This document shows, piece after piece, positions 16,412 through 25,582 of a stretch of 64,000 bases of DNA (position 1 is its first letter; every line of letters starts with the position of its first letter). A program made the translations under genes and the position numbers. The DNA is from Sulfuriferula sp047300855 (lineage in GTDB: Bacteria; Pseudomonadota; Gammaproteobacteria; Burkholderiales; Sulfuriferulaceae). The stretch spans positions 372,001 to 436,000 of the forward strand of contig NZ_CP170197.1 in the NCBI RefSeq assembly GCF_047300855.1. Reading direction: 5' to 3'. The notes under the pieces are model-generated. The model saw only the letters and a list, made by a program, of their open reading frames with translations, was not told the DNA's origin and did not search any database.

Positions 16412-17500
16412 ATGCAAACACTCACCGTAGACCTGGGCGAGCGCAGCTACCCCATCCACATCGGCGCCAAACTGCTGCACCAGCCCGCTTTGATCCTGCC
16501 GCATCTGGCGCAAAAACGCGTCGCCATCGTTACCAACACCACGGTGGCGCCCCTATATCTGCAAACGCTTGGTGACGGCCTGGCGCTGAACGACGTGGAC
16601 GTGGTGCCGATAGTGCTGCCCGACGGCGAGCAATACAAAACCTGGGAAACGCTGAATACGATTTTCGACGCATTGCTGACCCATCGCTGCGAGCGCAAGA
16701 CTACGCTGATCGCGCTAGGCGGCGGCGTGATCGGCGACCTCACCGGCTTTGCGGCGGCGAGCTATCTGCGCGGCGTGCCGTTTATCCAGATTCCCACCAC
16801 GCTGCTGGCGCAGGTGGATTCCTCGGTGGGCGGCAAGACCGGCATCAACCATCCATTGGGCAAGAACATGGTCGGTGCGTTCTACCAGCCGCAACTGGTG
16901 CTGGCCGATACCGATACGCTGAAAACCCTGCCGCCGCGCGAGCTGTCTGCCGGGCTGGCGGAGGTGATCAAATACGGACTGATCTACGACGCGGCTTTTT
17001 TCGACTGGCTCGAAGCCAACGTCGAAAAACTGCGCGCATTGGATGCAGAGGCCATTGCCTACGCGGTGCGCCGCTCGTGCGAAGTCAAGGCCGAAGTAGT
17101 GGCCAAGGACGAGCGCGAATCCGGCCTGCGCGCGTTGCTGAATCTCGGCCATACCTTCGGCCACGCCATCGAGTCCGGCATGGGCTACGGCAACTGGCTG
17201 CACGGCGAGGCGGTGGCCGCCGGTACCGTGCTGGCGGCGGACGTGTCGCGGCGCATGGGGCTGATGAGCGCAGCTGAAGTCGAACGCGTGCGCAGTCTGT
17301 ACCTCCGCGCCGGCCTGCCCGACACTGCGCCCGATCTGGGCGTGGAGGCATACATGCAGCACATGGGGCTGGATAAAAAAGTCGAAGGCGGGCGTATCCG
17401 CTTTGTGTTGTTGCGCGGCATCGGGGCGGCGTTTGTGACCGCCGAGGTGCCGCAAGCCGACCTGGAGGCGGCGCTTACCCACTATGTCCAGCCGGCCTGA
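16412..17500 (+). CDS. aroB: 3-dehydroquinate synthase
   Basis: AroB converts DAHP to 3-dehydroquinate, step two of the shikimate pathway, using NAD and a divalent metal. The 362-residue length is normal. Visible motifs are LPDGEQYKTWETLN, ALGGGVIGDLTGFAAASY for NAD binding, QVDSSVGGKTGINHP and the metal histidines in LNLGHTFGHAIE and LHGEAVAAG. The ATG at 16412 (MQTLTVDLGERSYPI) was chosen over an upstream in-frame ATG because family members begin here. aroK, a frequent upstream partner, is not adjacent. Confidence 0.97.
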   Translation: MQTLTVDLGERSYPIHIGAKLLHQPALILPHLAQKRVAIVTNTTVAPLYLQTLGDGLALNDVDVVPIVLPDGEQYKTWETLNTIFDALLTHRCERKTTLIALGGGVIGDLTGFAAASYLRGVPFIQIPTTLLAQVDSSVGGKTGINHPLGKNMVGAFYQPQLVLADTDTLKTLPPRELSAGLAEVIKYGLIYDAAFFDWLEANVEKLRALDAEAIAYAVRRSCEVKAEVVAKDERESGLRALLNLGHTFGHAIESGMGYGNWLHGEAVAAGTVLAADVSRRMGLMSAAEVERVRSLYLRAGLPDTAPDLGVEAYMQHMGLDKKVEGGRIRFVLLRGIGAAFVTAEVPQADLEAALTHYVQPA

Positions 17501-18620
17501 ACTTGCTCCCTACGCCGCGCGCAGCGCCGATTCGCGCGGGCGGCGTCACCCTGAACCGTCGGCTGCGCCACGCAGCGAATTCCAGCGCGACCGCGATCGC
17601 ATCATTCATTCCAGCGCGTTCCGGCGCCTGGAATACAAGACCCAGGTGTTCGTGAACCACGAGGGCGACCTGTTCCGAACGCGTCTCACACACAGTCTGG
17701 AAGTCGCGCAGATCGGCCGCACCATCGCACGCATCATGACACTGAACGAAGACCTGGTTGAAGCGGTGTCGCTGGCGCACGATCTCGGCCACACGCCGTT
17801 CGGCCACGCCGGGCAGGATGCGCTCAACGCCTGCATGAAGGAATACGGCGGTTTCGAACATAACCTGCAATCCTTGCGCGTGGTGGACAAGCTGGAAGAG
17901 CGCTACGCCGAATTCGACGGCCTCAATTTGTGCTTCGAGACGCGCGAAGGCATCCTCAAGCACTGTTCGCTGCATCATGCGCGCATGCTGGGTGACGTCG
18001 GTGAGCGCTTCATCATGAAACAGCAGCCCAGCCTGGAGGCGCAGGTTGCCAACCTCGCCGACGAGATCGCCTACAACAACCACGACGTCGATGATGGCCT
18101 GCGCTCGGGACTGATCACGCTGGAACAACTGGAACAGGTGGATCTGTTTGCGCGCCACCTGCAGGCAGCCAAGACCAAATATCCGCAGCTCAATGGCCGC
18201 CGCCTGATCAATGAAACCGTGCGGCGCATGATCAACACCCTGGTGCTCGACCTGGTGGAACATAGCCAGGCCGCCATCGATGCGGCGGGGGTGCAAAGCC
18301 TGGACGAAGTGCGCGCCGCGCCCATGCTCGTCGGTTTCAGCCCCGCTATTGCGAACGAAAATCGCGAGCTCAAACAGTTCTTGCGCAAATACCTGTACCG
18401 CCATTTCCGTGTCGCGCGCATGAGCACCAAGGCTGTGCGTGTGGTCACTGAGCTGTTTGCAGTGTTTCTGTCCGATCCTGGCCTGTTGCCCGTGGAACAC
18501 CAGGAAAAAGCCCATGTCGACGCGCCGCGTGCCATCGCAGACTATATCGCCGGGATGACAGACCGCTATGCCATGCGCGAGTACCGGCGATTGTTTACGA
18601 TTGAGGAAGTCAGCCTGTAG
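17484..18620 (+). CDS. dgt: Deoxyguanosinetriphosphate triphosphohydrolase-like HD protein
   Basis: This 378-residue HD-superfamily protein hydrolyses dNTPs to nucleosides and triphosphate in characterised relatives. The metal site is seen as H70 (RTRLTHSLEVAQIGR), H99-D100 (AHDLGHTPFGHAG) and a later DEIAYNNHDVDDG. The start overlaps the end of aroB by 17 bases, which points to coupled expression. The aroB-dgt pairing is common in proteobacteria. The length fits the shorter Dgt group rather than the 505-residue enterobacterial enzyme. Confidence 0.93.
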   Translation: MSSRPELAPYAARSADSRGRRHPEPSAAPRSEFQRDRDRIIHSSAFRRLEYKTQVFVNHEGDLFRTRLTHSLEVAQIGRTIARIMTLNEDLVEAVSLAHDLGHTPFGHAGQDALNACMKEYGGFEHNLQSLRVVDKLEERYAEFDGLNLCFETREGILKHCSLHHARMLGDVGERFIMKQQPSLEAQVANLADEIAYNNHDVDDGLRSGLITLEQLEQVDLFARHLQAAKTKYPQLNGRRLINETVRRMINTLVLDLVEHSQAAIDAAGVQSLDEVRAAPMLVGFSPAIANENRELKQFLRKYLYRHFRVARMSTKAVRVVTELFAVFLSDPGLLPVEHQEKAHVDAPRAIADYIAGMTDRYAMREYRRLFTIEEVSL

Positions 18621-18676
18621 CGTTCTATGGGTGCTACAAGTCTTTCGAAGTACTGAATAAAAATAAGGCTTGTATT

Positions 18677-18690
18677 GGACCGTTCGGTCC
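18677..18690. promoter_or_regulatory. Palindromic operator for the NemR-like repressor (site 1)
   Basis: GGACCG-TT-CGGTCC is a perfect inverted repeat with 6-base arms and a TT spacer, ending 34 bases before the nemR ATG. An almost identical site lies before nemA (19348-19361). The GACC-n4-GGTC core resembles what is known for NemR boxes. It is inferred to be the autoregulatory operator. Confidence 0.75.
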
Positions 18691-18724
18691 GGTAAGGTTT
18701 TTACCTTTCCTGAGCAGACTATTT

Positions 18725-19321
18725 ATGCCCCGCTGTCGCGAATTCGATATCGACCATGCCCTTGACCAGGCGCTCAACGCGTTCTGGCTCAAAGGCTATG
18801 AAGCCACGTCGATGACGGATCTGACGGCGGCCATGGGCTTGAGCAAAAGCAGTTTTTACGAATGTTTCGGGAGCAAGCGCGAGGCGCTGCTGGCGGCATT
18901 GAGTCGCTACAGCGCACGCGAGTTGGCCGAGACCCGGCGTCATTTCAGTGCTGATGGGCCGGTTGCGATGCTGCTTGCCGAGTGGGTCAGGCACAGTATC
19001 GATCCGGCTGCCTGCCGGCCCAGCCAGCGCTGCGGTTGTCTGATCGTGAATATTGCCGTGGAACTGGCGCCGCATGATCGCGAAATTGAAGATGCGGTGC
19101 GCCATCACCTCGACCTGCTTGCCGAGTTTCTGGCAGAAACCATCCAGCGTGGAAACGCGGATGGCTCGATACCGCCCGGGTTTGAGCCTGCCCACAGCGC
19201 CGACATGCTGCTGAACTTGATTGCCGGTATTCAGGTGCTGGCCAAGGGGGGTGTGGAGACGCACAGACTGGCGGCAATCATTGATGTGCAATTGGAATGC
19301 CTGCTAGGGCCTTCTCATTAA
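18725..19321 (+). CDS. nemR: TetR-family transcriptional repressor, NemR-like
   Basis: The 198-residue protein has a TetR helix-turn-helix at about 10-58 (FDIDHALDQALNAFWLKGYE, MTDLTAAMGLSKSSFYECFG). The ligand domain contains QRCGCLIVN with Cys103 and Cys105, at the place where NemR senses electrophiles and reactive chlorine through a cysteine. It lies directly upstream of an old yellow enzyme gene, as in the nemRA operon, and both genes carry matching operators. Inferred role: derepress nemA on exposure to electrophiles. Confidence 0.85.
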   Translation: MPRCREFDIDHALDQALNAFWLKGYEATSMTDLTAAMGLSKSSFYECFGSKREALLAALSRYSARELAETRRHFSADGPVAMLLAEWVRHSIDPAACRPSQRCGCLIVNIAVELAPHDREIEDAVRHHLDLLAEFLAETIQRGNADGSIPPGFEPAHSADMLLNLIAGIQVLAKGGVETHRLAAIIDVQLECLLGPSH

Positions 19322-19347
19322 GCAATGCGGTTTTTTTTAATCATTTT

Positions 19348-19361
19348 GGACTGTTCAGTCC
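19348..19361. promoter_or_regulatory. Palindromic operator for the NemR-like repressor (site 2)
   Basis: GGACTG-TT-CAGTCC is a perfect inverted repeat of the same layout as the site at 18677-18690, differing by one compensating base pair (C-G to T-A). It ends 19 bases before the nemA ATG, and a T-tract runs just upstream. The covarying change supports a protein-binding site read as a dyad. Confidence 0.75.
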
Positions 19362-19380
19362 GTAACTACAGGAGCTCGTA

Positions 19381-20499
19381 ATGACTACCGTGCACCAAAG
19401 CAAGCCCGATGTATCGACAATGACCGACCTTTTTCAACCCTATCAGCTCGGCACCCTGACGCTGGCCAATCGTATTGTCATGGCGCCACTTACCCGCAGC
19501 CGCGCACTGGCTGGCGATGTGCCCGGCCCGCTCGCGGTAACGTATTACACGCAGCGCGCCAGCGCCGGATTGATTATCAGCGAGGCGACACAGATTTCCC
19601 AGCAGGGCAAAGGCTATATCCAGACGCCCGGCATCTATAGCCCGGAACAGGTTGCGGGATGGCGCAAGGTGACGGATGCGGTGCATGGCGCGGGCGGAAA
19701 GATATTCCTTCAGCTCTGGCATGTGGGACGCATTTCGCACCCCGATTTTCAGCCTGATGGCGGACTGCCCGTTGCGCCTTCGGCGATCAAACCCGAAGGT
19801 ACGGTGTATACCAGCAAAGGCAAGGAAGATATGGTCACCCCGCGGTCCCTGGAAACAGCGGAGATTGCCGGCATCGTTGCCGATTACCACAACGCGGCAC
19901 AGAATGCCCGCGACGCGGGTTTTGATGGGGTGGAGATACATGGCGCGAACGGCTACCTGCTCGACCAGTTCCTGCGCGACAAAACCAATCAGCGTACCGA
20001 TATTTACGGTGGCAGCGTCGAAAACCGCGCGCGCCTGTTGCTCGAAGTTACCGACGCCGTGCTCTCGGTTTGGGATGCGGAACGTGTCGGGGTGCGCCTG
20101 TCGCCGCTGAGCACGTTCAATGACATCGACGACAGTGATCCGGCAGCGCTGTATGGTTACGTAGTCGAGCAGCTGGCAGCCCGGAAACTGGGCTTCCTGC
20201 ACATGATCGAAGGCAATACCGGCGGCCCGCGCGAAACCGGCCGCGATTTCGATTTCAAAGCCATGCGCAAGCGCTTCCCGAATACCTACATGGCCAATAA
20301 TTGCTACACGCGCGAGATGGCGCTTGCTGCAAGGGCTGACAATGCTGTTGATCTGGTCGCCTTCGGCCGGCCGTTCATTTCCAACCCGGATCTGGTCGAG
20401 CGCTTGCGCCGCAATGCGCCGCTCAATGAGCTGGACCCCGCGACGCTATATGGTGGTGATGAGCACGGCTACACCGATTATCCTTTTCTGGATCATTAA
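19381..20499 (+). CDS. nemA: NADPH-dependent alkene reductase, old yellow enzyme family
   Basis: A 372-residue FMN-binding TIM-barrel oxidoreductase that reduces activated C=C bonds such as N-ethylmaleimide and nitro-compounds. Family motifs include LANRIVMAPLTRSRA, FLQLWHVGRISHP, GVEIHGANGYLLDQFLRD, YGGSVENRARLLLEV and VAFGRPFISNPDL. The ATG at 19381 has a CAGGAG ribosome site; relatives often start at the internal MTDLFQPY 13 codons later. Likely repressed by the NemR-like protein through the adjacent operator. comF is convergent 30 bases beyond. Confidence 0.93.
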   Translation: MTTVHQSKPDVSTMTDLFQPYQLGTLTLANRIVMAPLTRSRALAGDVPGPLAVTYYTQRASAGLIISEATQISQQGKGYIQTPGIYSPEQVAGWRKVTDAVHGAGGKIFLQLWHVGRISHPDFQPDGGLPVAPSAIKPEGTVYTSKGKEDMVTPRSLETAEIAGIVADYHNAAQNARDAGFDGVEIHGANGYLLDQFLRDKTNQRTDIYGGSVENRARLLLEVTDAVLSVWDAERVGVRLSPLSTFNDIDDSDPAALYGYVVEQLAARKLGFLHMIEGNTGGPRETGRDFDFKAMRKRFPNTYMANNCYTREMALAARADNAVDLVAFGRPFISNPDLVERLRRNAPLNELDPATLYGGDEHGYTDYPFLDH

Positions 20500-20529
20500 G
20501 CTGGACTGAGTGATAGCCGGGCAGCGGCG

Positions 20530-21234
20530 TCAGAAGCCATGCTGCAATGCCCGCGCAATCACCCAGCATTGCACTTCCAGCGCGCCGGCTTTGAGCAGGG
20601 TTTCGGCCAGCGTATCCAGTGTGCTGCCGCTGGTCATGACGTCATCCACGATGGCGACACGTTTGCCTCGAATGCTGGGGTCGCAGGCAAATGCGCCACG
20701 CAGGTTTTTGCGCCGTTCCTTGAGCGGCAGGCTGGTTTGCGGCGGCGTGTCAATGACGCGCGAGGCGGCGTGGGGCAATACCGGCAGATGCAGATTGTGG
20801 GCGACATGCCGGGCGATTTCATGCGCCTGATTAAAGCCCCGCTGCCTGAGCCGGTTGGGGTGTAACGGCATGGGAATCAGCGCATCCGGTAAAGGCTTGC
20901 CCTTCACCTGCATTGCCAGGGAGTCTGCAAGCAGAGAGACGACGGCGAAATTGTGGCTGTATTTGAGTGACTGAACCAAACGATCCAGCGGAAAAGCATA
21001 GGTAAAGGCAGCCCATGTATGAGCAAAGTGGGGCGCACGTTTAAGGCAGTGCCCACATACTTTGCCATCCAGCGTGGGGAGTGCACACACCGGGCAACAC
21101 GCCTGGTTATGGTAGGGCAGGTCAGCGGCACAGCCGGCACATAGCTTGGCGCGACCGGAGAATGCACCGCATAGCAGGCAATCCTGCGGCAGCAAGGTTT
21201 GCATAAATTTTGTGCAGATGTTCAATATTGGCAC
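20530..21234 (-). CDS. comF: ComF family protein (phosphoribosyltransferase fold)
   Basis: This 234-residue protein begins with a zinc-ribbon: CLLCG, CAGCAADLPY, CPVCALPTLDG and CGHCL supply paired cysteines. A PRTase domain follows with the PRPP loop VAIVDDVMTSGSTLDTLAE near 190-208. ComF proteins are linked to DNA uptake/recombination in competent bacteria. The start used here is GTG at 21234; an ATG at 21204 (MQTLLPQ) is an alternative. It faces the biotin operon divergently. Confidence 0.9.
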   Translation of the reverse strand: MPILNICTKFMQTLLPQDCLLCGAFSGRAKLCAGCAADLPYHNQACCPVCALPTLDGKVCGHCLKRAPHFAHTWAAFTYAFPLDRLVQSLKYSHNFAVVSLLADSLAMQVKGKPLPDALIPMPLHPNRLRQRGFNQAHEIARHVAHNLHLPVLPHAASRVIDTPPQTSLPLKERRKNLRGAFACDPSIRGKRVAIVDDVMTSGSTLDTLAETLLKAGALEVQCWVIARALQHGF

Positions 21235-21299
21235 AGACGAAATTGACTATCCAGCTCAAATAAAAGACAATTCGAGCATTCTAACGCGCCCCCTCGTGC

Positions 21300-21686
21300 A
21301 TGAAAGTCAAAAAGCTTATTACCGCCGAGCAATCGCGATTTTCGGCACAGATGTTCAACATCGCCAGCGTAACGGCCACGCTGATTCCACCTTTGCTGAT
21401 GATCTGGATTGCCGCATCCATTTTTGTATATGCCTCGATCGCCCATCATCCGAACCCGCGCACGGCTGAGTACAACCGCTTTTCCGGCTATCGATTCTAT
21501 GGCGCAGCCGGGGCGATGATGGTGTTCGGTCAGCCAATTTATGTCCTGTTCGGCAACTGGCATGGCTTGGTGGCGATATGGGCGATACTGGCCATTGTGG
21601 TGGTGCCGTGGGGGCTGTGGAGTATTTACAAGGCGGGCCATGAGGAATGGCAGGATATGACCATAGAGGTAGACACCAATGAATGA
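21300..21686 (+). CDS. Uncharacterised two- to three-span membrane protein heading the biotin operon
   Basis: A 128-residue protein with hydrophobic stretches at about 25-45 (TATLIPPLLMIWIAASIFVY), 68-85 and 88-108, and a charged C-terminus. I do not recognise the family. It overlaps the start of bioB by 8 bases and is the first gene after the divergent comF gap, so it is co-expressed with biotin synthesis. The coupling may be chance, or it may have a membrane role related to biotin; nothing in the sequence decides this. Confidence 0.75.
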   Translation: MKVKKLITAEQSRFSAQMFNIASVTATLIPPLLMIWIAASIFVYASIAHHPNPRTAEYNRFSGYRFYGAAGAMMVFGQPIYVLFGNWHGLVAIWAILAIVVVPWGLWSIYKAGHEEWQDMTIEVDTNE

Positions 21687-22665
21687 CATGACCCAACCCG
21701 CAGCCTTGATCGAGCCGGCCAACGAAAAATGGCGCGTGGCCGAGGTGGAGGCGTTGTTTGCGCTGCCTTTCAATGATCTGATGTTTCGCGCGCAAAGCGT
21801 GCACCGCGAGCATTTCGACCCCAATACCGTGCAACTGTCTACGCTGCTTTCCATCAAGACCGGCGGCTGCTCCGAGGATTGCGGGTACTGCCCGCAAGCC
21901 GCGCGCTACGACACCGGAGTAGAAAATCAGGGCCTGCTGGAAATGGATGCCGTGCTGGATGCAGCGCGCGCAGCCAAGGCCGCCGGTGCGACGCGCTTTT
22001 GCATGGGCGCCGCCTGGCGCGGGCCCAAGCAGCGCGATCTGGATCCGGTGCTGGACATGGTGCGCGAGGTCAAGGCGCTCGGGCTGGAAACCTGCGCCAC
22101 GCTGGGCATGCTGAAAGACGGTCAGGCCGAGCAGTTGAAAGATGCCGGACTGGATTACTACAACCACAACCTCGATACCGCGCCCGAGTTCTACGGTGAG
22201 GTCATCACCACGCGCGCCTACCAGGACCGGCTCGACACGCTGGATCGCGTGCGCGGCGCTGACCTGCATGTATGCTGCGGCGGTATCGTCGGCATGGGTG
22301 AGTCACGCACCCAGCGCGCCGGGCTGATTGCACAGCTCGCCAACCTCGACCCGCAGCCGGAATCGGTGCCGATCAACATGCTGGTGCAGGTGGAAGGCAC
22401 GCCGTTGCAGGACACCGAGGCGCTCGACCCGCTCGAATTCGTGCGCACCATCGCGGTGGCGCGCATCGCCTTGTCGAAGAGCTATGTGCGGTTGTCCGCC
22501 GGACGGCAGGAGATGTCTGAAGCCATACAGGCGCTGTGTTTTCTGGCCGGCGCCAACTCGATTTTTTATGGCGAAAAACTGCTGACCACCGGCAACCCGG
22601 ATGTGACGCGCGACCGAGATCTGCTGAACAAGCTGGGAATACGGCCGCAGGGCGAGTCGCATTGA
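21679..22665 (+). CDS. bioB: Biotin synthase
   Basis: This radical SAM enzyme inserts sulfur into dethiobiotin, the last step of biotin synthesis. The radical SAM cluster cysteines are C64, C68 and C71 in TGGCSEDCGYCPQAARY. YYNHNLDTAPEFY, the CCGGIVGMGES stretch and RLSAGRQEMSEAIQALCF are family motifs. The 328-residue length is typical. It is followed by an 80-base gap before bioF. Confidence 0.98.
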   Translation: MNDMTQPAALIEPANEKWRVAEVEALFALPFNDLMFRAQSVHREHFDPNTVQLSTLLSIKTGGCSEDCGYCPQAARYDTGVENQGLLEMDAVLDAARAAKAAGATRFCMGAAWRGPKQRDLDPVLDMVREVKALGLETCATLGMLKDGQAEQLKDAGLDYYNHNLDTAPEFYGEVITTRAYQDRLDTLDRVRGADLHVCCGGIVGMGESRTQRAGLIAQLANLDPQPESVPINMLVQVEGTPLQDTEALDPLEFVRTIAVARIALSKSYVRLSAGRQEMSEAIQALCFLAGANSIFYGEKLLTTGNPDVTRDRDLLNKLGIRPQGESH

Positions 22666-22745
22666 TCCGGAGGGATTGACAGGATGAAAGCTGCTCGCGG
22701 CAGGTAGTTCTGCGATCCCGTCATTCTGTCGATTTCGTAGTTCAC

Positions 22746-23930
22746 GTGATTACATCGCTTCCTCCCTTTAATGCACTGGAACGCCTCCGCGCCGAACTGG
22801 CCCAGCTCAAGGCGCAAAGCCTGCGGCGTAACCGGCGTTTGCTCGAATCACCGCAGGGCGCCCGCGTGCATGTTGAGGGGCGCGCCTTACTGTCGTTCTG
22901 CAGCAATGACTATCTTGGATTGGCCAATCATCCTGCGCTGATTGCTGCGGCCAGCCAGGCAGTACTCGGCACGGGTGTGGGTGCGGGTGCTTCGCATCTC
23001 ATCACCGGCCACCATGCGCTCCACCATGCGCTGGAAATGCGTATTGCCGAATTCGTCGGCTTGCCTGCCGCGTTGCTATTTTCCACCGGTTATATGGCCA
23101 ATATCGGCGTGGTGACGGCGCTGATCGGGCGCGACGGCGAGGTATTTGCCGACCGTCTCAACCATGCCTCGCTCAACGATGCCGCGCTGTTGTCGCGCGC
23201 AAAATTGACGCGTTACCCGCACAACGATCTGGCTGCGTTGGAAACCCAACTGTCATCCAGCCGCGCAGTGCAAAAGCTGGTGCTGGTGGATGCGGTATTC
23301 AGCATGGACGGCGACTTGGCGCCGCTGCCTGATTTGCTGGCGCTGTGTGAGCGTTACGACGCGTGGCTGCTGGTGGATGATGCGCACGGTTTTGGTGTGC
23401 TGGGCGCGGGTGGGCGTGGGGCGTTGGTGCACTTCGGCCTGGCGTCGCCACGCATCATCTACATGGCCACGCTGGGCAAAGCCGCCGGTGTATTCGGAGC
23501 GGTCGTGGCAGGTGAGGCAGAGGTGATCGAATGGCTGCTGCAAAAAGCGCGCACCTATATTTACACGACCGCGACGCCGCCGCTGCTGTCGGCGGCTTTG
23601 CTCGCCAGCATTGATCTGATCGAAGCGGGTGACGGTTTGCGTGCGCATTTGCAAAACCTGATCAAGCAATTGCGTGCCGGTCTGCATACCCCAAACTGGC
23701 AGCTGATGGATTCCGCCACCCCCATCCAGCCTGTGCTGATCGGTAGCAACGATGCAGTGCTGGCAGCCAGTCAGCGCTTGCTCGAACGCGGCATCCTGGT
23801 ACCGGCGATCCGCCCGCCTACGGTGCCTGCCAACAGCGCGCGTCTGCGCATCTCGCTGAGCGCGGCACACACTGAAGCCGATGTGGCGCAGCTGGTGGAC
23901 GCGCTTAACAGTATTCATGCAGCGGGCTGA
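22746..23930 (+). CDS. bioF: 8-amino-7-oxononanoate synthase
   Basis: A PLP enzyme joining pimeloyl-ACP and alanine. The PLP lysine is K245 in ATLGKAAGVFGA; LSFCSNDYLGLANHP, LFSTGYMANIG and LLVDDAHGFGVLG are standard motifs. The start is a GTG at 22746: the ATG at 22771 is out of frame. The 394 residues match the family length. It overlaps bioH by 14 bases. Confidence 0.97.
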   Translation: MITSLPPFNALERLRAELAQLKAQSLRRNRRLLESPQGARVHVEGRALLSFCSNDYLGLANHPALIAAASQAVLGTGVGAGASHLITGHHALHHALEMRIAEFVGLPAALLFSTGYMANIGVVTALIGRDGEVFADRLNHASLNDAALLSRAKLTRYPHNDLAALETQLSSSRAVQKLVLVDAVFSMDGDLAPLPDLLALCERYDAWLLVDDAHGFGVLGAGGRGALVHFGLASPRIIYMATLGKAAGVFGAVVAGEAEVIEWLLQKARTYIYTTATPPLLSAALLASIDLIEAGDGLRAHLQNLIKQLRAGLHTPNWQLMDSATPIQPVLIGSNDAVLAASQRLLERGILVPAIRPPTVPANSARLRISLSAAHTEADVAQLVDALNSIHAAG

Positions 23931-24690
23931 TTTGCATATCGAAGTAGGTGGACAGGGCGCGCCGCTGGCGCTGCTGCACGGCTGGGGCATGCACGGCGGA
24001 GTCTGGGCGGGTGTGACCGACGAGCTGGCTCGGCATCATCAATTGCATATTGTGGATTTGCCCGGCTATGGCGGCAGTGCAGCGCTCACTCCTTACACGC
24101 TGGAAACGTTGGCAGCGCGTTTGATCGATGCATTGCCGGCGCATTTCGATGTATGCGGCTGGTCGCTTGGCGGACAGCTGGCGCTGACCATGGCGCGGTT
24201 ATATCCGGCGCAGGTGGGCAGACTGGTTACCGTGGGCACCAATCCATGCTTTGTGACGCGCGCCGATTGGCCGCAGGGCATTCAGCGTGAAGTATTGCAA
24301 CTCTTCGCGGAAAGCCTGGTGAATGATTATGAAGGCACGCTGAAGCGTTTCCTTGCCTTGCAGGCCAGAGGAGACGAATCGGCGCGAGCAGTGCTGGCAC
24401 GACTGCGCGAGTTGCTGTTTGTGCGCGGCAGGCCGGACCAGGCAGTACTCGAAGCCGGACTGACCATTTTGCTCGATGCCGATTTGCGGAGCGTCGTTCC
24501 GGACATCACTCAACGCGCTTTGGTGATACACGGCAGCCACGATGCCCTGGCCCCGATGGCTGCTGGCGAATGGCTGGCGCAACACCTGCCGGGTGGCAAT
24601 TTGTGTCGTATTTCCGGCGCTTCACACGCCCCCTTTCTCTCGCATCGTGTCGAGTTTGTTGCGGCGCTGACGGATTTTTTGCATGACTGA
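23917..24690 (+). CDS. bioH: Pimeloyl-ACP methyl ester carboxylesterase
   Basis: An alpha/beta hydrolase that removes the methyl ester of pimeloyl-ACP, ending the BioC/BioH route to the biotin precursor. The catalytic triad is visible as S83 (GWSLGG), D209 (HGSHDALAP) and H237 (SGASHAPF). The ATG at 23917 gives 257 residues, normal for BioH, and begins inside the end of bioF. The position between bioF and bioC supports the assignment over a generic hydrolase. Confidence 0.95.
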   Translation: MQRADLHIEVGGQGAPLALLHGWGMHGGVWAGVTDELARHHQLHIVDLPGYGGSAALTPYTLETLAARLIDALPAHFDVCGWSLGGQLALTMARLYPAQVGRLVTVGTNPCFVTRADWPQGIQREVLQLFAESLVNDYEGTLKRFLALQARGDESARAVLARLRELLFVRGRPDQAVLEAGLTILLDADLRSVVPDITQRALVIHGSHDALAPMAAGEWLAQHLPGGNLCRISGASHAPFLSHRVEFVAALTDFLHD

Positions 24691-25582
24691 CGCCATTTAC
24701 GATCTCGACAAAAAACAGGTGCGTGCGGCCTTCGACCACGCTGCCGCCAGTTATGACGCACATGCCGTGTTGCAGCGCGAAATTTGCGACCGCATGCTGG
24801 AGCGGCTCGACTATGTAAAACACACGCCTGGTACCTTGCTGGATGCCGGTGCGGGCACAGGTTATGGCACGACCAGCCTGCGCGGGCGCTACCCGGAAGC
24901 GCATCTGGTGGCGCTGGATCTGGCTGAATCCATGTTGCAGATCGCCCGCCCCAAGCCCAGCCTGTGGCAGCGCATCAGTCGTGCTGCGCCGTTTAGCGCA
25001 GTGTGCGCGGACATTGACCGGCTGCCGCTGAAAACTTCCAGCGTGGACATGGTGTGGTCCAATCTCGCGCTGCAATGGTGCAATGATCTCAATGTGAGCT
25101 TTGCGGAATTGCACCGGGTGCTGGCGCCCAATGGTTTGCTGATGTTTTCCACCTTCGGCCCGGATACGCTCAAGGAATTGCGTCAGGCGTTCAACACGGT
25201 GGATGGTTACAGCCACGTCAACCGTTTCGTCGATATGCACGACATCGGCGATGTGCTGGTCCATGCGGGGTTCAGTACGCCGGTGATGGACATGGAATAC
25301 ATCACGCTGACTTATGACGATCTGAAAACGCTGATGCGGGAGCTCAAGGCAATCGGCGCGCACAACGTCACGGCGGGGCGCAATCCCGGACTGATGGGGC
25401 GCGCGCGCTGGCAGGCGCTGGAAACGGCATATGAAAAATTTCGCCATGAAGGTCGCCTGCCGTCCACTTACGAAGTGATCTATGGCCACGCCTGGGTGAA
25501 CCAGAAAACCCGTACCGCCAATGGCCAGCAAATCATCCAGATGAATATCCAGAGGCGCCGCACGGAGAAAGGCCTGCCATGA
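24683..25582 (+). CDS. bioC: Malonyl-ACP O-methyltransferase
   Basis: A SAM-dependent methyltransferase that primes pimelate synthesis by methylating malonyl-ACP. The start VRAAFDHAAASYDAHAVLQ, the SAM motif LLDAGAGTGYGTT and the VDMVWSNLALQWCNDL segment match BioC. It is 299 residues, overlapping bioH by 8 and bioD by 4 bases, so the operon is tightly coupled. Confidence 0.95.
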   Translation: MTDAIYDLDKKQVRAAFDHAAASYDAHAVLQREICDRMLERLDYVKHTPGTLLDAGAGTGYGTTSLRGRYPEAHLVALDLAESMLQIARPKPSLWQRISRAAPFSAVCADIDRLPLKTSSVDMVWSNLALQWCNDLNVSFAELHRVLAPNGLLMFSTFGPDTLKELRQAFNTVDGYSHVNRFVDMHDIGDVLVHAGFSTPVMDMEYITLTYDDLKTLMRELKAIGAHNVTAGRNPGLMGRARWQALETAYEKFRHEGRLPSTYEVIYGHAWVNQKTRTANGQQIIQMNIQRRRTEKGLP

